In this document: one piece after another, positions 36,889 to 45,885 of the stretch | Position numbering within the stretch: the stretch's first letter is position 1 | Layout of the letters: every line of letters starts with the position of its first letter | NCBI RefSeq assembly: GCF_010731715.1 | Contig: NZ_AP022587.1 | Span: 5,580,001-5,644,000, forward strand | Origin: Mycobacterium stomatepiae | GTDB taxonomy: Bacteria; Actinomycetota; Actinomycetes; Mycobacteriales; Mycobacteriaceae | Reading direction: 5' to 3' | Length of the DNA: 64,000 nucleotides | The notes under the pieces: model-generated | What the model saw: the letters and a program-made list of their open reading frames with translations, nothing else | What the model was told of the DNA's origin: nothing | Database searches by the model: none | Made by a program: the position numbers and the translations under genes

Positions 36889-38478
36889 GTGGCACAGATT
36901 CATTCGGTTCGTGGCAAGCCCCTTGGGCCGTCCGATTTCGGCGTGGACCGCTTCACCGTCCCGGCCGTGCTGGATCGCCGGGCCCAGCAGTACCCCGATC
37001 GCGTGATGATGTCGATCGCCGGCACCGAGGTGACATTCGAGCAGATGCGCCGGCGCTCGCGCGCGGTCGCCGACCTGCTGCGCGAATTCGGGGTGGGGCG
37101 CGGCGACGGCGTGGCGTTGTTCACCGGCACCTGCCCGGAATGGGTGTACTTCTGGCTGGGCGCGGCCCGCATCGGCGCGGTGAGCGCGGCGGTCAATGCC
37201 GCCAACAAGGGGGACTTCCTCGTGCACACCCTGCGGTTGTCGCGGGCCAAGGTGATTCTCACCGACGCCGAGCGCCGTGCCCGCGTCGACGAGGTCGCCG
37301 ACCGGCTGGACGCGGTGACCGACATTGTGGTGCTGGATGATTCGCTGAGCCACGCGCTTATGCGCGAGGCCGGCTGTGTCGACGATCCCGGGGAGCCCGA
37401 CGAGGTCGGGGCGCTGTTCTACACGTCGGGCACCACAGGGCCATCGAAAGCCGTTGCCACGAGCTGGAATTATCTGTTCTCGGTCGCCGCGACCGTGGTG
37501 TCGTCCTGGGAGTTGCGGCCGGGGGAGGCGTTGTGGACGGCGATGCCGCTCTTCCACCTGAGCGCCGCGCCGAGCGTGCTGGCCCCAATGCTGACCGGTG
37601 GGACAACCGTGCTGGCGCAGTCCTTTCACCCCGGCCAGGTGTGGGACGACATCCGCGCCCACGACGCAGTCGGCTTTGCCGGGGCCGGCGCGATGGTGTC
37701 GATGCTGTACAACCTGCCCGCCGATCCGCGCGACGCGCAGCTGCCGCTGCGGTTCATCTCCGCCGCGCCGATCGACGCCGGTTCCTACCACGACATCGAA
37801 AAGCGCTACGGCTGACGCATTGTCACGATGTACGGGATGACCGAAGCCTTCCCGATCGCGGTCAAGGGGGTGGCCGACGAGGGCGTTCCCGGAACGTCGG
37901 GCCGGCCCAATCCCAACTTCGACGTGCGCATCGTGGACGACGGCGGCAACCCGCTGCCCACCGGCGAAGTAGGTGAGATCGCCTGCCGGCCCAGGCACCC
38001 GCACGTGATGAGTGAGGGCTACCTCGGCCGCGACGGCCAGGTGGACCCGCACCCGGAATGGTTTCGCACCGGAGATCTCGGCCGGCTCGACACGGATCAG
38101 AACCTCACATATCTGGATCGCATCAAGGATTCGCTGCGCAGGCGCGGTGAGAACATCTCCTCGGTCGAAGTGGAGCGCGTCGTCATGGGTCATCCCGCGG
38201 TGGCTGAAGCCGCTGCGGTCGCGGTGCCCAGCGAACTCGGCGAGGACGACATCCTGATCGTGGTGGCGCTGCGCCCGGACGCCGCCCTGGATTGCGCCGA
38301 GTTGCTCGACTTCTGCGCCGCCCGGATGCCGTACTTCTGCGTGCCCCGATACGTCGAGCAGGTCAACGAACTCCCAAAGAACGTTATCGGACGGGTGCGT
38401 AAAGATTTACTACGAGCCAAGGGTTTGAGTTCCGGGGTCTGGGATCGAGAAGAATACGGATATATTGTTAAGCGCTAA
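36889..38478 (+). pseudogene. AMP-dependent acyl-CoA synthetase interrupted by in-frame TGA
   Basis: A frame from GTG 36889 to 38478 encodes a 529-residue ANL ligase broken by TGA at 37813-37815 (codon 309, between DIEKRYG and RIVTMYGMTE). The upstream part has the AMP-binding loop ALFYTSGTTGPSKAV. The downstream part has YGMTEAFP, WFRTGDLGRLD, RIKDSLRRRGENISS and the catalytic Lys region LPKNVIGRVRKDLL. Both halves are well preserved, so the change is recent or a sequence error. It directly follows the Rieske oxygenase gene and probably activated the hydroxylated acid product or its precursor. Confidence 0.88.
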
Positions 38479-38539
38479 GTAAAGTCGATGTTACGTAGTT
38501 CGTTTCTTTTTTCCTTCGGGGAGAGGCTGGCGAGTAGAA

Positions 38540-38965
38540 ATGACGTTGTCCTACCAGCAGGAACAGTTCCTGCAAGCCGCGACCGGACGCGATGCGATCT
38601 TGAATTTGAACGCCCGGCACAATCGCGCTTACTCCGACGGCGACCGCGATAGCTGGATCGCGACGTTCCGTCATTCCGGTGCCAGCTTCGTGCGGGGCGG
38701 TGAACTGTTTGCCGATCTGCGTTTGGCGTTCGATGGCGGCGAAGGACAGCGCCTGGTGACAATCGATCACGAGATCGCCGTCGAGGGGGTCCACGCGATG
38801 CAGCGTTGTGTTGCCGTGCTTTTCTCGGCAGCCTTCGGCGACACCACGTTGCGCGCCACCGGGACATACCGGGATGAGCTGATCTACGAGCGTGGCGGCT
38901 GGTACTACACGTCGCGCAACCTCTCCTGGGATCTGGTGCCCAGCCGGCACCCGCTTGTCATGTGA
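38540..38965 (+). CDS. SnoaL-like (NTF2-fold) protein
   Basis: A 141-residue NTF2-like protein with LNARHNRAYSDGDRDSWIATF near the N-terminus (an Asp/Asn/Trp-rich pocket helix), TIDHEIAVEGVHAMQRCVAVLF and a final TGTYRDELIYERGGWYYTSRNLSWD sheet. This pattern resembles the small subunits and SnoaL_4 proteins found next to ring-hydroxylating or dehydratase genes. It might be a hydratase/isomerase or a structural partner. Its stop overlaps a GTG that would begin the next gene, suggesting coupling. Confidence 0.8.
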   Translation: MTLSYQQEQFLQAATGRDAILNLNARHNRAYSDGDRDSWIATFRHSGASFVRGGELFADLRLAFDGGEGQRLVTIDHEIAVEGVHAMQRCVAVLFSAAFGDTTLRATGTYRDELIYERGGWYYTSRNLSWDLVPSRHPLVM

Positions 38966-38978
38966 GCGACACCGATAC

Positions 38979-39506
38979 GTGGATCGTGATCTCAGCTACG
39001 AATTAGCCTTCGGCACATACGAAGACGCGCTGCGCATGGTCGGTGCGACAAGCGAACCGCGGACCGCGGTGAATCCGGTCAGCGGGGCGCGCATTCAGTT
39101 GTATGCCTCGATGATTCACGACGGCAATCGTTCGTACTGGGACCGGGATTTCGCGCGGGAGCGGTGGGGAGGCCTGCTGGCCCCGCTGGGTCTGTTGATG
39201 GGCTGGCTGATACCCCCGCCGTGGGAGCCCGGCGGCCGGCGCGCGGCGTCGCTGATCTTGCGTGTGCCGTTGCCGGGCACCACATTCATCAATGCCGCCA
39301 ATGACGTCGAGTTCCTGGAACCGATCGTTGAGGGTGACGTGCTGACCAGTGTCGAGGAATTGGTGTCGGTCTCACCGGAGAAGCAGACCCGGTTGGGGGT
39401 AGGGCATTTCATCGAGACGTTGGAGACCTACCGCCGTGAGGACGGGACCGTCGTCGCCCGATCGCGAAATACGTTGTTTCGCTTCACCCCGGGAGCGCCG
39501 GCGTGA
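38979..39506 (+). CDS. MaoC-like hotdog subunit (N-terminal dehydratase type)
   Basis: About 175 residues of a MaoC/FAS1-DH-like hotdog protein: AFGTYEDALRMVGATS, the helix around GLLAPLGLLMGWLIPPPWEPGG and LPGTTFINAANDVEFLEPIVEGDVL, which is typical of (R)-hydratase N-terminal domains. The N-terminus is uncertain. GTG 38979 is the first in-frame start, but the GTG coupled to the upstream stop (38962, reading VSDTDTW) is in another frame that ends after 14 codons, so a small indel near 38985 is possible. It is followed by a C-terminal-type MaoC gene with a 4-bp overlap, as in heterodimeric enoyl-CoA hydratases such as ChsH1-ChsH2. Confidence 0.75.
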   Translation: MDRDLSYELAFGTYEDALRMVGATSEPRTAVNPVSGARIQLYASMIHDGNRSYWDRDFARERWGGLLAPLGLLMGWLIPPPWEPGGRRAASLILRVPLPGTTFINAANDVEFLEPIVEGDVLTSVEELVSVSPEKQTRLGVGHFIETLETYRREDGTVVARSRNTLFRFTPGAPA

Positions 39507-39949
39507 CCGCTGCGGATCTGGACTGGAACGAGATCACCGTTCCCGTCGAGCTGCCCGAGGTGGTCGATGAGATCGGCTACCAGCGGGTGGTGGAGAACGC
39601 CGGAGCGACCTGGGACTATTTTCCGGGCCACTTCGATCCCGAATACGCCCAAAGTCAGGGAAGCCCAACGATTTATCTCAACACCATGCATTTGGCCGGA
39701 TTCGCCGACCGGGTCGCTACCGATTGGGCGGGGCCGAGCAGTCGGGTGGTGCGCCGGTCTTTAAGGCTGGTGAGTTCCGTCTACGCCGGTGACACGATGA
39801 TCGGCCGGGGCCGGGCCGTGGCCAAGCGGCGCGACGCATCGGTGGACCCACCGCGCTACCTGGTCGAGATCACGATCGAAGTGACCAACCAGCACGGGGC
39901 ACTGTGCTGTCCGGTCGAGCTCACGTTGCAACTGCCCGAACGTGTTTGA
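39503..39949 (+). CDS. MaoC-like dehydratase/hydratase subunit
   Basis: A 148-residue hotdog protein starting at GTG 39503, inside the stop of the preceding gene. The hydratase-2-like active-site segment appears as ATWDYFPGHFDPEYAQSQGSP, where canonical MaoC has D-x-N-P-x-H. Here Asp and His are both present (W-D-Y-F-P-G-H) in the variant form seen in ChsH2-like subunits. HLAGFADR and the strand RRSLRLVSSVYAGDTM follow. With the upstream hotdog protein it probably forms a heteromeric enoyl-CoA hydratase. Some 260 bases follow before the convergent aldehyde dehydrogenase; I see no convincing gene there. Confidence 0.8.
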   Translation: MTAADLDWNEITVPVELPEVVDEIGYQRVVENAGATWDYFPGHFDPEYAQSQGSPTIYLNTMHLAGFADRVATDWAGPSSRVVRRSLRLVSSVYAGDTMIGRGRAVAKRRDASVDPPRYLVEITIEVTNQHGALCCPVELTLQLPERV

Positions 39950-40212
39950 CAGCACAGCCGCGCTGCATTTGGCAGTGTGTCGACGCTTCGGCGAGGCGGT
40001 CGTGTCGGCCGAGTGCAAATGGGATCGTCGCACCCCATGCGAGGTATGGGACGCCCGGGCGCCGCTCGAGCAGGTGATCGGCTTTCGTGACGTACTTCTG
40101 CTGCGGCCCTTGGGATTAAAGCCCGACCGGCCCGGTGATCCGCAGGTGCTATGGCAACTGACCTATGAAACTGCTTGCGCGCCTTGGCCACAATCCGTTC
40201 TGGCCGAGCAGT

Positions 40213-41679
40213 TCATAGCGGCGGCAGTTGTCCCTTGCACACCAGCGTCTGAAGTTCGACGTACTTGTGGAGGCCCTCCGGGCCGAATTCGCGCCCGATG
40301 CCCGACTGCTTGAAACCCCCGAAGGGGGCGCCGATATCGAGCGTGTACATATTGATGCCGTAAGTGCCGGTGCGCACCCCTGCGGCGACCTCCAGGCCGT
40401 GCGCGATGTCCGACGTCCACACCGAACCAGCCAGTCCGTAGTCGGTCTCGTTGGCGATCCGGATCGCGTCGGCCTCGTCGCGGTAGCGCAGCACCGTCAG
40501 CACCGGGCCGAAGATCTCCTCCCGGGCGATGCGCATGTCGTTGGTGGCGTCGGCGAATAGCGTTGGCCGCACGTACCATCCGCGATCGGTCGGGCTGTCC
40601 TCACCGCCCAGCACGACGCGTGCGCCCTCGCGTTTCCCGGACTTGATGTAGTCCTGAACCCGGCGCTGTTGCCGTTGGGCCACCAGCGGGCCGATGTCGG
40701 TGGCCTCGTCGGCCGGGTCGCCGACGTTCAGCGACGACATCATGCCGGCCAGCGCGTCGACGACGTCGTCATGACGCTTGTCGCTGACCAGGATGCGGGT
40801 CTGGGCGACACAGGCCTGGCCGTTGTTCATCAGGCCGGCCGACTTCAACCCCGCGACCGTCTTGTCGATATCGGCGTCGTCGAGAATGATCGCCGCGGAC
40901 TTCCCGCCCAATTCCAGGCTCACTCGCTTGAGCTGCTCTCCGCACAGCGTGGCGATGCGGCGCCCGACCGCACTGGAACCGGTGAACGCTATCTTGTCCA
41001 CGCCGGGGTGGCGGACCAGCGCCTCGCCGATTTCGGGTCCGCCGGGCAGCACCGACACCACGCCTTCGGGCAGGTCGAGCTGCTCGATCATTTCGGCCAA
41101 CCACAAAGCGTCCAAAGGTGTTTCGGGGGCCGGTTTGAGGATCACCGTGCATCCCGCGATCAAAGCCGGGATCAACTTCGGCATGATCAGGAACTGAGGA
41201 ACGTTCCACGGCACGATCGCGCCTACCACCCCGACCGGGGCCCTGCGCAGGTGCACCTCACCGAGGACGCCGTGGCGGCGTTCCGTCCAGGGAAACGCGC
41301 GGGCGTCCGCGAGGGTGAGATGGATCATCGTCGCCGCGGCCGCCGCTTGGCCGAGTCGGCTGAAGGTGCGCGGGGATCCCATTTCTTCGGTGATCAGGTC
41401 GGCCATCTCGTCGATGTGCCCGCCGTAGATCCCGGCCAGCTGTTCGACTTTGGCCATCCGTTCGGCATGGGTCATGCGCGGCCACGGGCCGTGGTCGAAG
41501 GCCTGGCGCGCCGCGGTGACGGCGGCGTCGAGGTCCTCGGGCCCGGCCACCTGAACGTGGCCGACCGGTTCCTCCGAATGCGGCGAAATCACGGCCAGCT
41601 GCTGCGGATTAGCGGGCTTGCGCCACTGCCCTCCGACGAAGAGTTCGGCATAGGTCCGATGGTCGGATTTTTCTGTCAT
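40213..41679 (-). CDS. Aldehyde dehydrogenase, NAD(P)-dependent
   Basis: A 488-residue ALDH superfamily member. Catalytic Cys290 in [11 protein letters not shown] and general base Glu256 in LELGGKSA are intact. The NAD-binding GSSAVGRRI, the cofactor-anchoring IVPWNVPQF and the C-terminal [14 protein letters not shown] are all present. It would oxidise an aldehyde to a carboxylate in the surrounding catabolic set, for example after P450 or alcohol dehydrogenase action. It is divergent from the CrtC/AttH-like gene across a 101-bp region with an AT-rich box. Confidence 0.93.
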   Translation of the reverse strand: MTEKSDHRTYAELFVGGQWRKPANPQQLAVISPHSEEPVGHVQVAGPEDLDAAVTAARQAFDHGPWPRMTHAERMAKVEQLAGIYGGHIDEMADLITEEMGSPRTFSRLGQAAAAATMIHLTLADARAFPWTERRHGVLGEVHLRRAPVGVVGAIVPWNVPQFLIMPKLIPALIAGCTVILKPAPETPLDALWLAEMIEQLDLPEGVVSVLPGGPEIGEALVRHPGVDKIAFTGSSAVGRRIATLCGEQLKRVSLELGGKSAAIILDDADIDKTVAGLKSAGLMNNGQACVAQTRILVSDKRHDDVVDALAGMMSSLNVGDPADEATDIGPLVAQRQQRRVQDYIKSGKREGARVVLGGEDSPTDRGWYVRPTLFADATNDMRIAREEIFGPVLTVLRYRDEADAIRIANETDYGLAGSVWTSDIAHGLEVAAGVRTGTYGINMYTLDIGAPFGGFKQSGIGREFGPEGLHKYVELQTLVCKGQLPPL

Positions 41680-41724
41680 CGGGGCGCTTCCTTGGGACGG
41701 GGATGAGGCCGTGACCGTAACTTC

Positions 41725-41752
41725 GCTATTGACGCTAACATAGCAAAGAATA
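41725..41752. promoter_or_regulatory. Palindrome plus shared AT-rich box in the ALDH / CrtC-like divergent promoter
   Basis: GCTAT, ten bases, ATAGC at 41725-41744 has the same arms and spacing as at 3188-3207. It overlaps CTAACATAGCAAAGAATA (41735-41752), which is almost the same as the box at 27342-27359. Confidence 0.55.
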
Positions 41753-41780
41753 AGGATAGCGCCGTGGCAAGGAAGCCGAT

Positions 41781-43133
41781 ATGAACACCGATTGGCGCAG
41801 GTACCCGTATCAGCTGGTGCCCGGTGACGACCAGCTGGATTTCCCCGAGGCCGAGGGCGAACACCCCGACCAGGAGTCCGACACCTGGTTCATCGCCGGA
41901 CAGTTGCAGGCCGTCGAGAGCGACCGGTCGTTCGCGTTCCTGACCATCTTCAACAAGAACCAACCCGGGGGGACCGTCGTCGCCGACTTCTACACGATGG
42001 CGCTGTTCGACCTCGACACCGGCGATTACGGCACCTACACCGATTACGACATGCCGCCGAAGAACATGGAGCCGGGCGCGCAGCGCAAATTGTTCATGGC
42101 CGCAGGCTATCTCGACATCAGCTATCAGAGCAGCGTCGGTACCGCGTCGTGGACCACCTGCCGTGACGCCGACGACCAGTTGCTGCCCTACACCTATCGA
42201 GTCAGCCTGGTCGGCCGGGATCACCAGGGACGGTCCATGCGGCTGGACTTGGTCGTCACCCCGACGCGCGCGCCGACGCCGGTGGGGGCGTCGACCTACA
42301 ACGGGAAGATCACCTGCTTCGGTCAAGACGACACGTATTCGTATTTCCAGAGCGGGATGTCGATGACCGGGACGCTACGCTGGGGCGAGACGGTCGAGCA
42401 GGTTTCCGGTAGCGCCGGACATGTCGACCGGCAGTGGTTTCCGAAGTATGCGGGCGGCGGCGGAAGCGGGGGAGACCCGCGGGCTCGCTCGCACGAATGG
42501 CGGACTATCAATTTCGACAACGGCGTCGACCTCAGCATCTGGCGGCAGTTCGACCGGACGAATGGCAACGCGTTGCAACCCTTTACCGGTGTGACGACGA
42601 GTCATCCCGATCCCGCCATCGCGCCGGAGTGCGCCGAGGACGTGGAGGTCACCGTGAGCAGCTATGTGCGCTGGCCACTTACCGTGCGTCCGCTGATGCG
42701 CCCGCTGGCCCCGGCTCGGTACATGCCCGACCGGCACCGGATCACCTGCGCCACACTGCAACTGGACCTCATCGGCGAGCCGCTGGTGCCGGCCCCGGCA
42801 CATGGTCTGCCGATCGAGTACATGGAAGGCCCGTACCGCTACCAGGGGACGTTATGGGGAAAACCCGTGAGCGGCTTCGCCTTCAACGAGCGTTCGCTGG
42901 CCATGTATCGGGACTGGGAATTGGTGGAGGTGCTGGCCACCACAGTGGCCGACGTCGATCCCGGCCTGCAGTCGGTGGTCGATCAGCTGGTGGGATTGGT
43001 GGCCGCGGGACGTCGCGGCGCAGCCGTGGAATTGTTGGCCGGGATGCTTCCCGTGCAAAACGACACGTTGGCAACGCTTCTCGAAGATTTGATCGCCGTG
43101 CTGTCCCAGGAGGACTCAGCCGACGGAAGCTGA
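41781..43133 (+). CDS. CrtC/AttH-like lipocalin-fold protein (putative hydratase)
   Basis: A 450-residue protein whose body matches the AttH/CrtC (hydroxyneurosporene synthase-like) double-lipocalin pattern: DTWFIAGQLQ with SFAFLTIFNK near the start, then SGSAGHVDRQWFPKY, SHEWRTINFDNGVDLSIWRQFDR and IEYMEGPYRYQG in the C-terminal half. The H-x-D-R-Q-W motif is the family's hallmark. CrtC hydrates carotenoid double bonds; the mycobacterial proteins are uncharacterised and may act on terpenoid or steroid-like substrates. No signal peptide is visible. It is convergent with the Rieske oxygenase, with an 18-bp overlap. Confidence 0.7.
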   Translation: MNTDWRRYPYQLVPGDDQLDFPEAEGEHPDQESDTWFIAGQLQAVESDRSFAFLTIFNKNQPGGTVVADFYTMALFDLDTGDYGTYTDYDMPPKNMEPGAQRKLFMAAGYLDISYQSSVGTASWTTCRDADDQLLPYTYRVSLVGRDHQGRSMRLDLVVTPTRAPTPVGASTYNGKITCFGQDDTYSYFQSGMSMTGTLRWGETVEQVSGSAGHVDRQWFPKYAGGGGSGGDPRARSHEWRTINFDNGVDLSIWRQFDRTNGNALQPFTGVTTSHPDPAIAPECAEDVEVTVSSYVRWPLTVRPLMRPLAPARYMPDRHRITCATLQLDLIGEPLVPAPAHGLPIEYMEGPYRYQGTLWGKPVSGFAFNERSLAMYRDWELVEVLATTVADVDPGLQSVVDQLVGLVAAGRRGAAVELLAGMLPVQNDTLATLLEDLIAVLSQEDSADGS

Positions 43134-44267
43134 GGCGGCCAGCGCCTCGGCCCACGTGATGTGGCGGTGCTGCAGCCCCGGCTCGTTGCGGCCGAACACC
43201 AGGTGATCGCGTGCGCCCGACATGAGATTGGCCTGCAGGCCCTCGACCAGCCGGTAGTCTTCGTCGCGCACCGTCGCGTGCGCGTACTCGAACACGGCTT
43301 GCGCGCCGGCCGCCACCGATTCCTCCGAAAGGTCCAGCGGCGTCGAATTCTGGTGCACGGTAATCGATCTGCCGGGCTCATCGCCGGGGTAGATACGGAA
43401 CAGCTCGCCGTTGGCGATCGTCACCGACAGCACGATGTTGGGGAACAGCGCGTAGATCACCACCATGTTGTGGAACGGGTCCCACTGCTCCTCGGGAACA
43501 TTCTCCAGCTCCAGGATCGCGTTGAGCGGGAAGATCAATCGGTGGTGGGGCCCGTAGGAATCGAAAACCGCGCAGTTGCTGCGGGCGATGGTAGCGAAGG
43601 TGTCGCGGTGCACGGTGGCGAAGTGGTAGTTCTCGGCGAAGGTGTCGACGGCCAGCTTCCAGTTGATCGGGGCGTCGAGCACCTTCTCGCCCAACGGAGA
43701 CCAGCGGCCGATGCCCCACGAGTCGAGCTCGTCGGCCAGCGGCCCTAGGTGCGCGGCAACGTCCAGGGTGGCGTCCTTATCCAGTGCCACCCAGAGGAAC
43801 CCGGCGAACTCGGCGGCGGGCAGTTCGGTCAGTGAGTCGGACTTGACCGTCGCGTCCGGGAAGCCCTCGCGACCCGGCAGGCCGACCAGCTTGCCGGTGT
43901 TGTCGTAGGTCCACGCGTGATAGGGACAGCTGAACCGCTTCGCGGTGCCGCAGCCGGTCACGACGGGCGACTGGCGATGCAGGCAGACATTGTCGAACGC
44001 CCGGACCACCTCGTCGGAGGTTCTGGTGAGCAGGATCGACCGCCCCATCACCGTCTTGGTGCAGTAGGCGCCGGGTGCCGCGAGCTCCGAGACGTAACCG
44101 ACGAGTTGCGGGCTGGCGAGCAGCAACGCCCTGTCACTGAGGTGGCGCTGCATCGAGGTGTAGTCGCTGGCGTCGACCGTGTGCGGTCGCGGAGCCAGGT
44201 CGGTGGTCTTGTCGCGGGCCAACTTCAAGGCCCGTCGGGTCAGGTCGATGAGCTGGTCATGGTCCAT
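43116..44267 (-). CDS. Aromatic-ring-hydroxylating-type Rieske oxygenase, alpha subunit
   Basis: A 383-residue Rieske oxygenase with ligands C95-x-H97 and C114-x2-H117 (the usual 16-residue spacing) and an iron-site motif FAENYHFATVH giving His215 and His220. It resembles the single-component alpha subunits that demethylate or hydroxylate carboxylated or choline-like substrates rather than KshA. No ferredoxin, reductase or beta subunit lies next to it, so it must use electron donors encoded elsewhere. Its 5' region carries one of the AT-rich boxes. Confidence 0.88.
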   Translation of the reverse strand: MDHDQLIDLTRRALKLARDKTTDLAPRPHTVDASDYTSMQRHLSDRALLLASPQLVGYVSELAAPGAYCTKTVMGRSILLTRTSDEVVRAFDNVCLHRQSPVVTGCGTAKRFSCPYHAWTYDNTGKLVGLPGREGFPDATVKSDSLTELPAAEFAGFLWVALDKDATLDVAAHLGPLADELDSWGIGRWSPLGEKVLDAPINWKLAVDTFAENYHFATVHRDTFATIARSNCAVFDSYGPHHRLIFPLNAILELENVPEEQWDPFHNMVVIYALFPNIVLSVTIANGELFRIYPGDEPGRSITVHQNSTPLDLSEESVAAGAQAVFEYAHATVRDEDYRLVEGLQANLMSGARDHLVFGRNEPGLQHRHITWAEALAASASVG

Positions 44268-44604
44268 CCGAAGCCCCTTGTGCCGCTAACTTTGTAAAGT
44301 TAATAGTGACAATAACAATGGACTCCGCGACCTGGATCGGCGGCATGGACGAGGCGCTTCCGTGCCGCGGCCGTCGAGTGCGCGCTGGCGGCGCGATTTC
44401 GGCGCTTTTGCCGCCCTGGACGCGCACTGAACGCCGTAACGCAACACCTCGACGGCGGAGGAGGCCGAATCGGCGCTCAGCAGCGTGGTGACCGCGCCGC
44501 CGCACCGCCAAACTCCAACGACAAACAGCTCCAACGAGATGTGATCGACCTGTGATCAGCGTGACTGATGTGTCTATTGATGTTTGTGTCGTACCCTGTG
44601 CGAT
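44268..44604. promoter_or_regulatory. Intergenic region with AT-rich box between Rieske oxygenase and Rv2525c-like gene
   Basis: 337 bp without a gene. AGTTAATAGTGACAATAA at 44298-44315 is the weakest match to the shared AT-rich box (10 of 18) and lies just upstream of the Rieske oxygenase start. The rest is GC-rich and I see no further hairpin, repeat or coding pattern. The divergent promoter of the Tat-exported protein must lie in its right half. Confidence 0.4.
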
Positions 44605-45324
44605 GTGTCGATTTCGCGTCGTGACGTGCTCAAATTCGCGGCGGCGGCCCCGGCGTTGGTCGGCCTGGGCGTCGCGGCGTCGTCGTTGAGCGCGCCAGCG
44701 GCCTCGGCATCGCTTGGCACCCTGCTGGACTACGCCGCGGGCGTGATCCCGGCAAGTCAGATCCGCGCCGCCGGCGCCGTCGGGTCGATCCGTTATGTCT
44801 CTGACCGGCGGCCGGGCGGCAACTGGATGCTGGGCAAGCCGATCCAGGTCGCGGAAGCGCGTGATCTGAACAGCAACGGGCTCAAGATCGTTTCCTGCTA
44901 TCAGTACGGCAAGGGCAATTCCGCCGACTGGCTGGGCGGCGCCAGCGCTGGGCTGCAACACGCCCAGCGGGGGATGCAGTTACACGCCGCCGCAGGTGGT
45001 CCGCCCGACGCGCCGATTTACGCGTCGATCGACGACGACCCGTCCTATGAGCAGTACAAGAGCCAGGTAGCGCCGTACCTGCGGTCCTGGGAATCGGTGA
45101 TCGGACATCAGCGGACGGGCGTTTACGCCAACTCGAAGACGATTGATTGGGCCCTGCACGACGGCCTGGGTTCCTGCTTCTGGCAGCACAACTGGGGCTC
45201 GCCCAAGGGCTACGCCCACCCGGCGGCCAATTTGCACCAGGTCGAGATCGATAAGCGCAGCGTGGGCGGCGTCGCGGTGGACATCAACGAGATCCTCAAG
45301 CCCCAATTCGGGCAGTGGGCCTAG
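44605..45324 (+). CDS. Tat-exported DUF1906 glycoside-hydrolase-like protein (Rv2525c homologue)
   Basis: A 239-residue protein begun at GTG 44605; the earlier TTG at 44584 would put seven unlikely residues before the signal. A twin-arginine signal, SRRDVLKFAAAAPALVGLGVAAS, ends near APAASA. The DUF1906 barrel follows, with SIRYVSDRRPGGNWMLGKPI, IVSCYQYG and PIYASIDDDPS carrying acidic barrel residues. In M. tuberculosis Rv2525c has the same length, is Tat-exported and lies beside fas, as here; it is thought to act on the cell envelope. Gene order and length make the assignment firm. Confidence 0.9.
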   Translation: MSISRRDVLKFAAAAPALVGLGVAASSLSAPAASASLGTLLDYAAGVIPASQIRAAGAVGSIRYVSDRRPGGNWMLGKPIQVAEARDLNSNGLKIVSCYQYGKGNSADWLGGASAGLQHAQRGMQLHAAAGGPPDAPIYASIDDDPSYEQYKSQVAPYLRSWESVIGHQRTGVYANSKTIDWALHDGLGSCFWQHNWGSPKGYAHPAANLHQVEIDKRSVGGVAVDINEILKPQFGQWA

Positions 45325-45885
45325 CAACTGCGCGCCCTCGCACAGAATCCTGACCGCATAGCCTATCCGGCCGGGCTTGTGCAAGCCGATTCCAGCAAAC
45401 ACTCGTTCGCCGCTTGTCGCGCCGCGCGGCCGGCGGCGGGCGCGCGGCGGCTGGGCGGCCGTGGCGCATCGGGCGGCGCGCACTACAAATTCTTAACATA
45501 ACGATTTGATAACAATGCCGCCTTGAACAGCGCAGTTATAGCTACTCGACCGTAACCACCTGCATGCAGGACGTTTGTTCTGGATACCCGGAAGGGCGGT
45601 TAATCCGGGTGTTACCCACGACACGGTTACCCGTGCGTAGAACTCACCAGTAACCGATCTGCGCCGAAAAACGACCGGAATCCTTATGACACTCTTAGTA
45701 CAGCCGATGCAGTCCGCCGCGCCGCTTGGTCGACATGGGTGGCCCGCCGACAACACACCGGTCAGCCGCTAGTCGGGCTGCGATTCAAAGCGGAATCGAC
45801 CCAAAGCCAGCTGGGGCTCCGCTCGCCGGGCTCTCAGCAGGCCGAACGATCCGATACGTGAAGACGCAACAGGGAGATACACAAG
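45325..45885. promoter_or_regulatory. fas upstream region with clustered GTAACC half-sites and a 12-bp palindrome
   Basis: 561 bp without a convincing gene. From 45552 to 45655 there are repeated half-sites: GTAACC (45552), GGTTAA (45598), GTTACCC (45611 and 45626, 15 bp apart) and AGTAACC (45649-45655). CCTGCATGCAGG at 45559-45570 is a perfect palindrome. In M. tuberculosis fas is controlled by FasR (activator) through inverted repeats upstream; whether these sequences are FasR sites I cannot confirm. The stretch 45400-45480 is only GC-rich, and 45660-45885 shows nothing beyond the 5' leader. Confidence 0.5.

Noticed and set aside
39942..40313. A 123-codon open frame between the MaoC gene and the aldehyde dehydrogenase
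   Set aside because: It has a weak start, overlaps the 3' end of the aldehyde dehydrogenase gene by 101 bp and has no recognisable motif. It might be a gene remnant but I cannot support it.
45493..45756. An 87-codon minus-strand open frame in the fas upstream region
   Set aside because: Codon use is unlike the neighbours, there is no ribosome-binding site, and it covers the likely regulatory half-sites.
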